Below, piece after piece: positions 16,970 to 24,704 of a stretch of 64,000 nt of DNA. The notes beneath the pieces are model-generated. The model was not told the origin of the DNA. It was given only the letters and a program-made list of their open reading frames with translations, and searched no databases. A program made the translations under genes and the position numbers. The first letter of the stretch is position 1, and the number at the start of each line of letters is the position of its first letter. The stretch comes from Marisediminicola sp040546025 (GTDB lineage Bacteria > Actinomycetota > Actinomycetes > Actinomycetales > Microbacteriaceae): NCBI RefSeq assembly GCF_040546025.1, contig NZ_JBEPNA010000011.1, positions 37,146-101,145 of the forward strand, in the 5' to 3' direction.

Positions 16970-17974
16970 CTAGCCGAGCGCGCGCAGCCGCGGCGAGAGA
17001 TCGCGCTCGAACAGCTCGAGGAACCGCGTCTGGTCGTGGCCGGGGGCGTGGAAGACGAGGTGGTTGAGGCCAGCGTCGAGGTACGGCTTGATCAGGGCGA
17101 CGGCCTCGTCGGGGTCGGTCGCGACGATCCAGCGCTTGGCGACCTGCTCGATGGGCAGGGCGTCGGCGGCGGCCTCCATCTCCAGCGGGTCCTCGATCGA
17201 GTGCTTCTGCTCGGGGGTGAGCGAGAGCGGCGCCCAGAACCGGGTGTTCTCGAGCGCGGTGGCGCGGTCGGTGTCGTACGAGATCTTGATCTCGATCATC
17301 CGGTCGATCGCGGTGCCGTCGCGCCCGACCTTCTCGGCGCCCTCGGCGACCGCCGGCAGCAGCTTCTCGGTGTAGAGCTCCATGCCCTTGCCGGAAGTGC
17401 AGATGAAGCCGTCGCCCGCGCGCCCGGCGTAGCGCGCCACGACCGGGCCGCCGGCGGCGATGTAGACGGGCACCGGGGCATCCGGAACGTCGTAGAGGGT
17501 CGCCCCGACGGTCTTGTAGTACTCGCCGTCGAAGTCGATCCGCTCACCGGTCCAGAGCTGGCGCATCAGGTCGACTGACTCGCGCAGCCGGGCGAAGCGC
17601 TCCTTGAACTCGGGCCACGAGCCGTCGAAACCGGTGGCGATCTCGTTGAGGGCCTCGCCGGTGCCGACGCCGAGCATGATGCGATCGGGGTAGAGGCAGG
17701 CCATCGTGGCGAAGGCCTGGGCGAGCACGGCGGGGTTGTAGCGGAACGTCGGCGTCATCACCGAGGTGCCGATCTGCACCCGGGAGGTGCGCTCGCCGAC
17801 CGCGGTCATCCAGGCGAGGGCGAAGGGGGCGTGCCCGCCGTTGTGCCGCCAGGGCTGGAAGTGGTCGCTCACCGTCACACTGTCGAGGCCGTGCTGCTCA
17901 GCCAGGACGCCGAGTTCGACCAGCTCGCGGGGGGCGAATTGCTCGGCGGATGCCTTGAGGCCCAGTTTCAGCAC
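16970..17974 (-). CDS. fgd: F420-dependent glucose-6-phosphate dehydrogenase
   Basis: A 334-residue luciferase-like monooxygenase-fold enzyme that oxidises glucose-6-phosphate to 6-phosphogluconolactone and reduces F420. Nearly the whole chain reads like mycobacterial FGD: LKLGLKASAEQFAPREL at the N-terminus, VSDHFQPWRH with the His/Trp pair at 38 and 42, GVGTGEALNEIATG, YAGRAGDGFICTSGKG, the substrate-lysine region EQKHSIEDP, and AKRWIVATDPDEA. The GTG start has AAGGAG at good spacing. It supplies F420H2 for F420 oxidoreductases; the F420 assembly genes lie 36 kb away. A small hairpin (16954-16968) follows the stop. Confidence 0.93.
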   Translation of the reverse strand: MLKLGLKASAEQFAPRELVELGVLAEQHGLDSVTVSDHFQPWRHNGGHAPFALAWMTAVGERTSRVQIGTSVMTPTFRYNPAVLAQAFATMACLYPDRIMLGVGTGEALNEIATGFDGSWPEFKERFARLRESVDLMRQLWTGERIDFDGEYYKTVGATLYDVPDAPVPVYIAAGGPVVARYAGRAGDGFICTSGKGMELYTEKLLPAVAEGAEKVGRDGTAIDRMIEIKISYDTDRATALENTRFWAPLSLTPEQKHSIEDPLEMEAAADALPIEQVAKRWIVATDPDEAVALIKPYLDAGLNHLVFHAPGHDQTRFLELFERDLSPRLRALG

Positions 17975-18130
17975 GGTGTCTCCTTGAGTCGGGTGGCACA
18001 CTGATGCTATTCCGACTCGGGTTCGAGGAGCCTGCGAGTGCGCGACGAGTCTCGGCCCGTGCCGCACGAGGTGGTGACAGCGGGATGAGCCCAGGCGTAG
18101 CATTCCGACATAGCGGGGGTGTCGCGTCAG

Positions 18131-18150
18131 GCACCGGTATCGGCCGGTGC
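18131..18150. promoter_or_regulatory. Inverted repeat upstream of the Met/Cys-rich gene
   Basis: GCACCGG (18131-18137) and CCGGTGC (18144-18150) are perfect complements with a 6-base spacer, 30 bases before the ATG. Size and position fit a repressor or copper-sensor operator, but no regulator is adjacent. Confidence 0.4.
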
Positions 18151-18180
18151 CCGGCACTGTCCGCGTCTGGAGATCGATCA

Positions 18181-18603
18181 ATGATGAACTCAACGATGCA
18201 GATGATGCAGATGCACGAGAAGGACATGTCGATGATGGGCATGGACATGGCGATGATGCAGGAGTGTATGGAGGCGTGTTCGGCCTGCGAGCAGGCGTGC
18301 ACGATGTGCTCCAACTCGATGACCGGCGAGTCGATGGCCACCTGCATGGGCCGCTGCGCCAACACCGCCGACATGACCAACACGATGATGCGCCTGATGA
18401 TGCGCCCGAACGGCATGCACAAGGAGAGCATGATGGCGATGCTCCAGGCCATGATCACGATGTGCGGCGCGTGCGCCGAGGAGTGCATGACCCACGCCGC
18501 CATGAGCGACGATTGCCGGATGTGCGCCGAGGCCTGCCGTCAGTGCGCGATGGCCTGCCAGAAGATGATGGACTCCATGATGGGGTCGATGGCCGGGAGC
18601 TGA
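18181..18603 (+). CDS. Met/Cys-rich four-helix-bundle copper-binding protein (Csp-like)
   Basis: A 140-residue protein with 15 cysteines and 38 methionines (about 27 percent Met). Cysteines are spaced in the CxxxC/CxxC pattern of the copper storage proteins Csp1/Csp3, e.g. CMEACSACEQAC, MCGACAEEC and CRMCAEACRQCAMAC, which line the core of a four-helix bundle and hold many Cu(I) ions. No signal or Tat peptide is present, so it should be cytosolic like Csp3. The Met-only blocks at the N-terminus (MQMMQMH, MSMMGMDMAMM) and mid-chain (MMRLMMRP) go beyond ordinary Csp proteins and may add thioether copper sites. GGAGA lies seven bases before ATG 18181. It stands alone between fgd and a hypothetical gene. 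Confidence 0.8.
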   Translation: MMNSTMQMMQMHEKDMSMMGMDMAMMQECMEACSACEQACTMCSNSMTGESMATCMGRCANTADMTNTMMRLMMRPNGMHKESMMAMLQAMITMCGACAEECMTHAAMSDDCRMCAEACRQCAMACQKMMDSMMGSMAGS

Positions 18604-18644
18604 GACTCCCGCGTGAGCGGCCTCAGCCGGGGCCGCTCCGCTCA

Positions 18645-18674
18645 GTGCCGCTCGGTTCAGTGACGCTCGGTTCA
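18645..18674. repeat. Tandem 15-base duplication
   Basis: Two adjacent units (18645-18659 and 18660-18674) differ at one base: GTGCCGCTCGGTTCA and GTGACGCTCGGTTCA. A weaker third copy may precede them. The second unit contains the stop codon of the minus-strand gene that ends at 18672. Confidence 0.8.
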
Positions 18675-19022
18675 GGCGAGTGACGCGGCGACCAGCACGT
18701 TGAAGCGCGTCTGCCCCACAGCGAGCGCGCTGTAAACCGAGTGGAGCGCGACGGGTTCGCCCGGTGCGACGAGCTCGTGAGCGTGATTCCAGACCCAGAC
18801 GGTGTGGTTGCCGGCAGCATCCGCCTCGAGCAGCTCGATCGGGATCCAGCCGTCGGCGGTGGTAACCCCTGCGACGCCGTCGCGCCACTTGCTCGGGGTC
18901 GCCGACGCGAGGCGGACGTGCATCGCTGACAGCGCGTGTCCCGCGCCGTGGGCGGAGCAGGCGTCGCCGTCCGTGGAGGTGCACAGCATCGGGTTCTGCA
19001 CTTTCGGCTTGAGACTGGACAT
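18672..19022 (-). CDS. Conserved-looking hypothetical protein, 116 residues
   Basis: A soluble protein without signal peptide or membrane helix. Near the N-terminus is a Cys/His-containing stretch (MLCTSTDGDACSAHGAGHALS), followed by a beta-rich region with WIPIELLEAD, HTVWVWNHAHEL and a hydrophobic C-terminus (FNVLVAASLA). The Cys, His and Asp cluster might bind metal, and it neighbours a copper-storage-like gene, but this is inference. GGAGG lies 5 bases before the second of two ATG codons, which sets the start at 19020-19022. It is transcribed divergently from the MFS gene. Confidence 0.6.
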   Translation of the reverse strand: MSSLKPKVQNPMLCTSTDGDACSAHGAGHALSAMHVRLASATPSKWRDGVAGVTTADGWIPIELLEADAAGNHTVWVWNHAHELVAPGEPVALHSVYSALAVGQTRFNVLVAASLA

Positions 19023-19126
19023 CATGACCTCCGTTCGTTGCGTGGGCTCGTGGGCGTTGTATTGGAGTGTAGATTTTCGGCTCCCGGATCTCACCTGCCG
19101 TCGTCACACAACGACACACTCGCGTT

Positions 19127-19142
19127 GTCGTCGCGCGACGAC
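19127..19142. promoter_or_regulatory. Perfect 16-base palindrome before the MFS gene
   Basis: GTCGTCGCGCGACGAC at 19127-19142 is fully self-complementary and lies 40 bases before the MFS start in the divergent promoter region. It has the size of a TetR- or MarR-type operator. Confidence 0.45.
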
Positions 19143-19181
19143 GCGGTCGGCCGCCGCGTCTGGCCGACGTAGCCTGAACCC

Positions 19182-20399
19182 ATGAGGTTCGCGCGATTCC
19201 GGAGAGCGAGCTCGCCCGCATCCGCGGCACGGCCCCGCCTCTCCCGTGACGCGTACGTGCTCGGCGTCATCGCATTCTTCGTGATGGTCGGCTTCGGTGT
19301 GGTCATCCCCGTGCTGCCGGTCTACGCGCGCAGCTTCGGCGTGGGCTACATCGAAGTCGGGGCGATCATCTCGGCGTTTGCGCTCATGCGCTTCGTCGCG
19401 AGCCCGTTCGTCGGCCGGATGATCGACTGGGGCGGCGAGCGCACGATTCTCACGATCGGCATCGGCATCGTGGCCGCCTCGAGCGGCCTCGTCGGCATCG
19501 CGCAGGACTACCCGCAGCTGCTGCTCCTGCGCGGGGCGGGCGGCGTCGGCTCCGCGATGTTCAGCGTCTCGGCGATGACGCTGCTGCTGGGAGCAGTGCC
19601 GTCGCTGCGTGCCCGCTCGATCGGCTTCTACCAGGGCGGGTTCCTGATCGGTGGAATGGCCGGCCCCGCGCTCGGCGGCCTGCTCGCGACGATCTCGCTC
19701 ACCGCCCCGTTCTTCTTCTACGCCGGCACGCTCGCGGTCGCCGGTCTTGTCGGGCTCGTGCTCCTGCGCCCGCGCACCGTGCGGGGCGGGGATGCCGCGG
19801 CGGAGTCCGCGCCACCCATCCGGTTCCGCGAGGTGCTGCGCGACCGTGGCTTCCGGGTCGCGTGTGCCGCGAACTTCTCGCAGGGCTGGACTTCGTTCGG
19901 CGTGCGGGGTGCGCTCATCCCGTTGCTCGTGGTCGAGGTGCTGCGCGAGCCGACCGTCTTCACCGGGATCGCCTTCGCGTGCGCCGCCGTCGCCCAGACG
20001 CTCGCCCTGGCCCCCGCCGCGCGATTTGTCGACACCGTCGGGCGGCGCCCGGCGATCATCGGCGCATTCGCGGTCGCCGCGGCCACCATCGCCGTCGTTC
20101 CCTTCGCCCCCAACATCTGGGTACTCACCGCGCTGCTGTGCATCTACGGTGTCGCGGCGGCCTTCATGGGCACCGCGCCCGCCGCCGCCGTCGGAGATGC
20201 TGCGGGGCCCAAGGGTGGCCGGCCGGTGGCCGTCTTCTCGATGTTCGCCGACTTCGGCGCCATCATCGGCCCGCTGGTCGCGGGATACCTCGCCGACACC
20301 GTCTCCTACCCCGTCGCCTTCGCCGTCGGCGGGATGCTTCTGCTCGCCACCTCCCTCTACGCGACCCGGATGCCGGGCGGGGTTCCCGCGCAGAAGTGA
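19182..20399 (+). CDS. Major facilitator superfamily transporter
   Basis: A 405-residue protein with about twelve hydrophobic segments. It shows the MFS loop 2-3 motif around RFVASPFVGRMIDWGGERT (basic, G-x-x-x-D-x-x-G) and a repeated pattern in the second half (FVDTVGRRPAI). The sequence resembles drug/proton antiporters of the DHA1 type (VIPVLPVYARSFGV near the first helix, GFYQGGFLIGGMAGPALGG in helix 5). It is probably an efflux carrier; the substrate is unknown. ATG 19182 begins an Arg/Ser-rich 25-residue N-tail. A MerR-type regulator follows 40 bases downstream on the same strand and could control it. Confidence 0.85.
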   Translation: MRFARFRRASSPASAARPRLSRDAYVLGVIAFFVMVGFGVVIPVLPVYARSFGVGYIEVGAIISAFALMRFVASPFVGRMIDWGGERTILTIGIGIVAASSGLVGIAQDYPQLLLLRGAGGVGSAMFSVSAMTLLLGAVPSLRARSIGFYQGGFLIGGMAGPALGGLLATISLTAPFFFYAGTLAVAGLVGLVLLRPRTVRGGDAAAESAPPIRFREVLRDRGFRVACAANFSQGWTSFGVRGALIPLLVVEVLREPTVFTGIAFACAAVAQTLALAPAARFVDTVGRRPAIIGAFAVAAATIAVVPFAPNIWVLTALLCIYGVAAAFMGTAPAAAVGDAAGPKGGRPVAVFSMFADFGAIIGPLVAGYLADTVSYPVAFAVGGMLLLATSLYATRMPGGVPAQK

Positions 20400-20413
20400 C
20401 TATGGACAGTTGT

Positions 20414-20436
20414 ACTATCCGATAGTTACACTATCC
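20414..20436. promoter_or_regulatory. Operator-like repeats before the MerR gene
   Basis: ACTATC (20414-20419) and GATAGT (20421-20426) form an inverted repeat, and ACTATCC recurs as a direct repeat at 20430-20436, ending two bases before the ATG. The A/T-rich composition is unusual here and fits an autoregulated MerR promoter with a very short leader. Confidence 0.45.
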
Positions 20437-20438
20437 AC

Positions 20439-21155
20439 ATGCGGATCTCCGAACTCAGCGTCACGAGCGCCGTTGCCACGGCCACGATCAAGTTCTACCA
20501 GCGCGAGGGTCTGCTCCCTCCCGGCGAGGCGACGGGCCCGAACCAGGCGAGCTACGGAGACGAGCACGTGCGCCGGCTGCGGCTCATCCGGGCCCTGATC
20601 GATGTCGGTGGACTCTCGGTCGCCTCGGCACGCGACGTGCTCGGCGCCGTCGACACCCCCGACCTGCCCCTCGCCCAAGTGTTCGGCGCGGCGCAACGCG
20701 CCATCTCCCAAACCGACCTCTACGCGGATCCCGCCTCCGCCGAGGCGACCGCACGCGTGCGCGCGCTCGTCGCCGCGCGCGGCTGGCATGTGTCGGCCGG
20801 CAACCCCGGACTCGTCGGCGCGGCCAACGTGGTCGACGCCTTCGGCGCGATCGGACATCCCGAACTCGCGGACCTCCTCGAGGGGTACGCGGCGGCGGCG
20901 GAGGTCGTGGCGCGGGCGGATCTCCGCTCCGTCGGCAGGCAGGCGGATGTGGCCGCGATGGCCGAGACCGTCGTCGCCGGCACCGTGCTCGGAGACGCGA
21001 TGTTCGCCGCACTGCGGCGCATCGCCCAGGAGCACATCACCTTCGAGCTCTACCCGGTCGTCCACTCCGTGGCGCCGGTCCACACCCCCCTCGCGCCGGT
21101 CGCCGCAGACGCCGGGCACGACGACCCGAGAGGAATCATGCCGTGTCCGAAATGA
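20439..21155 (+). CDS. MerR-family transcriptional regulator
   Basis: A 238-residue regulator with an N-terminal winged helix-turn-helix: MRISELSVTSAVATATIKFYQREGLLPPGE, then the second helix-turn-helix segment with SYGDEHVRRLRLIRALIDVGGLS (motif spans residues 1-70). The long C-terminal domain (about 80-230) is alanine-rich helical with no Cys cluster, so it is not a simple metal sensor and probably binds an organic ligand. Repeats just upstream suggest autoregulation. The 3' end overlaps the following membrane gene by 13 bases, so the two are linked. It may regulate the MFS gene or the downstream membrane protein. Confidence 0.85.
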   Translation: MRISELSVTSAVATATIKFYQREGLLPPGEATGPNQASYGDEHVRRLRLIRALIDVGGLSVASARDVLGAVDTPDLPLAQVFGAAQRAISQTDLYADPASAEATARVRALVAARGWHVSAGNPGLVGAANVVDAFGAIGHPELADLLEGYAAAAEVVARADLRSVGRQADVAAMAETVVAGTVLGDAMFAALRRIAQEHITFELYPVVHSVAPVHTPLAPVAADAGHDDPRGIMPCPK

Positions 21156-22111
21156 TGGCGGATGTCCACGCAGCCCATCGCCCGGAGGAGACGCCCCCGC
21201 GCATCCGCTGGCACCGCCCGCTACTCTGGCTCGCGGCCGTCATGGCCGCGCTCGCCGTGTTCGCGCTCGTCGCCCGATTCGTCGACGAGAGGGAGGTTCT
21301 CGGCGCGAACCTCTGGGACAAGCCCCTCAAGTTCGCGATCTCCACGGTGATCTACGCGGTCACCTGGTCGTGGCTCATCGGGCAGCTCGAGCGCTCCCGG
21401 CGCGTCGCCTGGGCCTCTGGCACCGTGATCGCGGCCGCCCTCGTCGTCGAGCTCGCGATCATCGTCAGCGTCGCGGCGGCCGGAACGACGAGCCACTTCA
21501 ACGTCTCCACGCCGCTCGCAACGGCCATGTGGTCGGTGATGGCGGTGTCGATCTCCGTGCTCTGGGTCGCAACCTTTGTGGCCTGCATCCTGCTGTTCCG
21601 CACCTCGCTCGGCGACCGCGCGCGCACCATCGCGATCCGCGGCGGTGCGCTCATCTCGCTCGTCGGGCTGGGGCTCGGCTACCTCATGACGTCGCCGACC
21701 GCGGCCCAGCTCGCGGACTTCGGCGGCATCGCGGGCGCTCACGCCGTCGGCGTTGCCGACGGCGGGCCCGGACTCCCGGTTCTCGGCTGGAGCACGGTGG
21801 CGGGCGACCTGCGCATCCCGCACTTCATCGGCATGCACGCGCTCCAGGCGATTCCGCTCGCGCTCATCGCGATCGAGCTGCTCTCGCGGCGCACCCCGGT
21901 GCTGCGGGATGTCGCCGTGCGCGCCCGGCTCGTCGGCACTGTGGCGGTCGGCTACCTCGCTTTCGTCGGGCTCGTGACGCTGCAGGCGCTACGCGGGCAG
22001 TCGGTCGTGGCGCCGGACGCGGTGACGCTGGGCCTCGGCGGGGCGATCGCCGTCGTGATGGCGGCCGCGGCGCTGGTGGTCGTTGCACCGGGAAGGACGC
22101 GGGCGACGTAG
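21143..22111 (+). CDS. Polytopic membrane protein of unknown function
   Basis: A 322-residue protein with about seven or eight hydrophobic segments (for example near 28-46, 67-85, 95-115, 130-155, 170-190, 240-260, 280-315). A charged N-terminus (HRPEETPPRIRWHRP) precedes the first helix. Motifs such as NLWDKPLKFAIS, SHFNVSTP and PHFIGMHALQAIP suggest conserved loops; the His/Met in HFIGMHALQ could be functional. I do not recognise an established family. GTG 21143 lies within the end of merR, with GAGAGGA upstream, so it is cotranscribed with and perhaps controlled by that regulator. Confidence 0.7.
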   Translation: MSEMMADVHAAHRPEETPPRIRWHRPLLWLAAVMAALAVFALVARFVDEREVLGANLWDKPLKFAISTVIYAVTWSWLIGQLERSRRVAWASGTVIAAALVVELAIIVSVAAAGTTSHFNVSTPLATAMWSVMAVSISVLWVATFVACILLFRTSLGDRARTIAIRGGALISLVGLGLGYLMTSPTAAQLADFGGIAGAHAVGVADGGPGLPVLGWSTVAGDLRIPHFIGMHALQAIPLALIAIELLSRRTPVLRDVAVRARLVGTVAVGYLAFVGLVTLQALRGQSVVAPDAVTLGLGGAIAVVMAAAALVVVAPGRTRAT

Positions 22112-22152
22112 GCGAGCCGGGCGCGCCCGCCCTGCCCCCGCCCGTGGCGCGC

Positions 22153-22839
22153 TCAGGGTCGAAGCGCCGACGGCACCCGCGCCTCGGGGCCCGCGACGCC
22201 GCCGACCGCCTCGACGAGCAGCTCTCTGGCCCTGCCGAGGTGTTCTTCCAGCAGGGCGACGGCGGCCTCGCCGTCGCCGGCCGCGATGAGTTCGAGCAGG
22301 CGGGCGTGCTCATCGTGGATCAGCCCGGCAGGCAGGAGTTCCCTCCCCTGCACCTGGCTCATGCACAAGCGCACCTCGGACACGAGGGAGCGATACATCC
22401 GGCTCGTGCGCGGGCTGTCCAGTGCGTCGACGAGGCACATGTGGAACCGCATGTCCGGCTCGACGATGCCGACCGGGGAACCGCCGGCCACGGCGATGTC
22501 GGCGTTGGCCTGCGCCGCGCCCGCCGGAACGGCCCGCACGCCGGCGAGGCGCCGCAGCACCTCGCTCTCGAGATAGGCGCGGGAACGGTAGATGTCGCGC
22601 ACATCCGCCGGGCCGAGCGCCGGAACGCGAGCCGACTTGTTGGCGCCGCGCACGAGCAGCCCCTCGGCGACAAGCTTCTCAATCGCCGCCTTCGCCGTCG
22701 GCCGGGCGACCTCGTACGTCGCGGCGACCTCCGACTCGGTGAGCACGGCATCCTGCCCCAGGTCGCCCGAGAAGAGCCGCAGGCGCAGATCGGCTCCGAT
22801 TGCCTCGACCGCGGACTTCGTGACGACCCGCACGACCAT
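22153..22839 (-). CDS. GntR-family (FadR/FCD type) regulator, probable lactate-utilisation repressor
   Basis: A 228-residue regulator. The N-terminal winged helix-turn-helix (residues about 10-72; LTESEVAATYEVARPTAKAAIEKL with LVAEGLLVRG) is followed by an all-helical FCD ligand domain with metal-binding-type Asp/His residues (PDMRFHMCLVDAL; LIHDEHARLLELI). It is divergent from the lactate permease/dehydrogenase pair, and a match to the FadR-family operator lies between them. By position it is the counterpart of LldR-type repressors released by lactate. GGGAG precedes the start at 22837-22839. The ligand is an inference from context. Confidence 0.85.
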   Translation of the reverse strand: MVVRVVTKSAVEAIGADLRLRLFSGDLGQDAVLTESEVAATYEVARPTAKAAIEKLVAEGLLVRGANKSARVPALGPADVRDIYRSRAYLESEVLRRLAGVRAVPAGAAQANADIAVAGGSPVGIVEPDMRFHMCLVDALDSPRTSRMYRSLVSEVRLCMSQVQGRELLPAGLIHDEHARLLELIAAGDGEAAVALLEEHLGRARELLVEAVGGVAGPEARVPSALRP

Positions 22840-22911
22840 GAGGCTCCCTTTCGACCCGAGACCACCATTTTGACATGCAAATAGAAGAGAATGCTTGACT
22901 GTATTGCGTAC

Positions 22912-22922
22912 TTGTATAACAA
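22912..22922. promoter_or_regulatory. FadR-type operator in the lactate promoter
   Basis: TTGTATAACAA at 22912-22922 fits the known FadR-subfamily consensus TNGTNNNACNA at every fixed position. It lies in the divergent gap 73 bases from the regulator start and 51 bases before the likely permease start, beside a TTGACT box at 22895-22900. Confidence 0.7.
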
Positions 22923-22973
22923 TCGAGACAAGCCGCGGTACTGGAGCCGTGCATGACTCAGTGCGGAGTTCTT

Positions 22974-24704
22974 ATGTTCGAGCAGGTTCTTGATCCGATT
23001 CTCGGCTCGCTGGCGGTCTCCGCCGCCGTCGCCGCGTTGCCGCTTGCGGCCCTCTTCATCCTTCTGGGCGTGTTCAAGATGAAGGCCGCCTACGCCGCCC
23101 TCGTCAGTCTCGCGATCGCCATGGCCCTCGCCGTGTTCGGGTGGCGGATGCCGGTGACGCAGTTGCTCAGCGCGACCGCGGAGGGCGCCTTCTACGGCCT
23201 GTTCCCGATCCTCTGGATCCTCGTCAACGCCCTCTGGATCTACAAGCTCACGGTCGTCACCGGGTGGTTCGAGGTGCTCGGCCGCACGATCCGTGCGATC
23301 TCGCCCGACCTGCGCATCCTCTCGATCCTCGTCGCGTTCTGCTTCGGCGCCCTGCTCGAGTCGCTCGCCGGGTTCGGGGCGCCGGTGGCCATCTCCGCCG
23401 CGATGCTGCTCGCCGCGGGCATGAAGCCCATCCGCGCCGCCGTCGTCTCCCTCCTCGCCAACACCGCCCCCGTGGCCTTCGGCGCCATGGCCGCCCCGAT
23501 CATCACGCTCTCGGGCGTCACGGGACTGCCCATCGATGACCTCGCGTCGATGGCCGGGCGGCAGACGCCGTTCGTCGCCATCCTCATTCCCCTTGTTCTC
23601 GTCTTCGTCGTCGATGGTAAGCGCGGGGTGCGCCAGACGTGGCCCGTCGCGCTCGTCGCCGGTTTCGTCTTCGGTCTCGCCCAGTTCGTGACCTCCAACT
23701 TCTTCGCGGTCGAGCTCACCGACGTCGTCGCCGCCGTCGCCACCGTCGCTGCGGTGCTCGTCATGCTGCGGTTCTGGCAGCCGAGGGAGATCGTCGGGCT
23801 GGGTGTCGACGGGGACGTCGTCGTGCAGACCCGCGCCGAGGCCGCCGCGGCCGAGAGCATCCGCAGCGGCATCGCCCCGCGCGCCACCGAGACGATCAGC
23901 GGCGGCGCAGCGGTCGCCACGGCCACCGCGACTTCCGGCGTCCCCGTCGCCCAGCGCACGGGAGCCCGGTCGGTGTGGATGGCCCTCGCGCCGTACCTCG
24001 CGATCATGGCGATCTTCTCGGTCGCCCAGATCCCCGCGGTGAAGACCTGGCTCGCCGAGGTCGGCACGGTCGTCTTCCAGTGGCCCGGACTCGACGTCGT
24101 CGATGCGAGCGGCGCCCCCGCTCCCGCGATGACCTTCAAGCTCGACCACCTCAAGGCGACCGGAACGCTGCTGCTCCTCTCCGGGATCGTCACGATGGCG
24201 CTGTACCGGGTCGGCCTGCGCGACGCGGTCCGGGCCTACCGCGACACGATCGTGCAGCTCAAGTGGACGATCCTCACCGTCACCGTCGTGCTCGCCCTCT
24301 CGTTCGTCATGAACCTCTCCGGCCAGACCGCGAGCCTGGGCTTCGGGCTCGCGGCGACCGGAGGACTGTTCGTGCTGCTCTCCCCGGTGATCGGCTGGTT
24401 CGGTGTCGCCCTGACCGGATCGGACACCTCCTCCAACTCGCTCTTCGGCCTGCTCCAGGTCACCGCGGCCCGCCAGGTCGGGCTCGACCCGGTGCTGATG
24501 GCCGCCGCGAACTCCTCTGCCGGCGTGCTCGGCAAGATGCTCTCCGTTCAGAACCTGGCCGTCGCCGCCGCCGCGGTGGGCATGGTCGGCTCGGAGGGCG
24601 AGCTGTTCCGCAAGCTCATCGGCTGGAGCCTCGGGCTGCTCGCGTTCCTCACCATCATCATCGTGCTGCAGGCGGGCCCCGTGCTCGGATGGATGGTGCC
24701 GTGA
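22974..24704 (+). CDS. lctP: L-lactate permease family transporter
   Basis: A 576-residue LctP/LldP-type carrier with about 13 hydrophobic segments. It takes up lactate (and often glycolate) with protons. Marks: FEQVLDPILGS start, FGALLESLAGFGAPVAISAAML, LLANTAPVAFGAMAAPI, and GWFGVALTGSDTSSNSLFGLLQ near the C-terminus. An insert of about 60 residues at 275-330, rich in Ala and Thr, separates two membrane blocks. ATG 22974 fits the family start and has CGGAG five bases upstream; ATG 22953, which also has GGAG, would add seven residues. The stop overlaps the dehydrogenase start (GTGA). Confidence 0.9.
   Translation: MFEQVLDPILGSLAVSAAVAALPLAALFILLGVFKMKAAYAALVSLAIAMALAVFGWRMPVTQLLSATAEGAFYGLFPILWILVNALWIYKLTVVTGWFEVLGRTIRAISPDLRILSILVAFCFGALLESLAGFGAPVAISAAMLLAAGMKPIRAAVVSLLANTAPVAFGAMAAPIITLSGVTGLPIDDLASMAGRQTPFVAILIPLVLVFVVDGKRGVRQTWPVALVAGFVFGLAQFVTSNFFAVELTDVVAAVATVAAVLVMLRFWQPREIVGLGVDGDVVVQTRAEAAAAESIRSGIAPRATETISGGAAVATATATSGVPVAQRTGARSVWMALAPYLAIMAIFSVAQIPAVKTWLAEVGTVVFQWPGLDVVDASGAPAPAMTFKLDHLKATGTLLLLSGIVTMALYRVGLRDAVRAYRDTIVQLKWTILTVTVVLALSFVMNLSGQTASLGFGLAATGGLFVLLSPVIGWFGVALTGSDTSSNSLFGLLQVTAARQVGLDPVLMAAANSSAGVLGKMLSVQNLAVAAAAVGMVGSEGELFRKLIGWSLGLLAFLTIIIVLQAGPVLGWMVP

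Noticed and set aside
23639..24700. Upstream extension of the lactate dehydrogenase frame
   Set aside because: It overlaps the permease in another frame, is Arg/Pro-rich, and the GTG at 24701 coincides with family homology.
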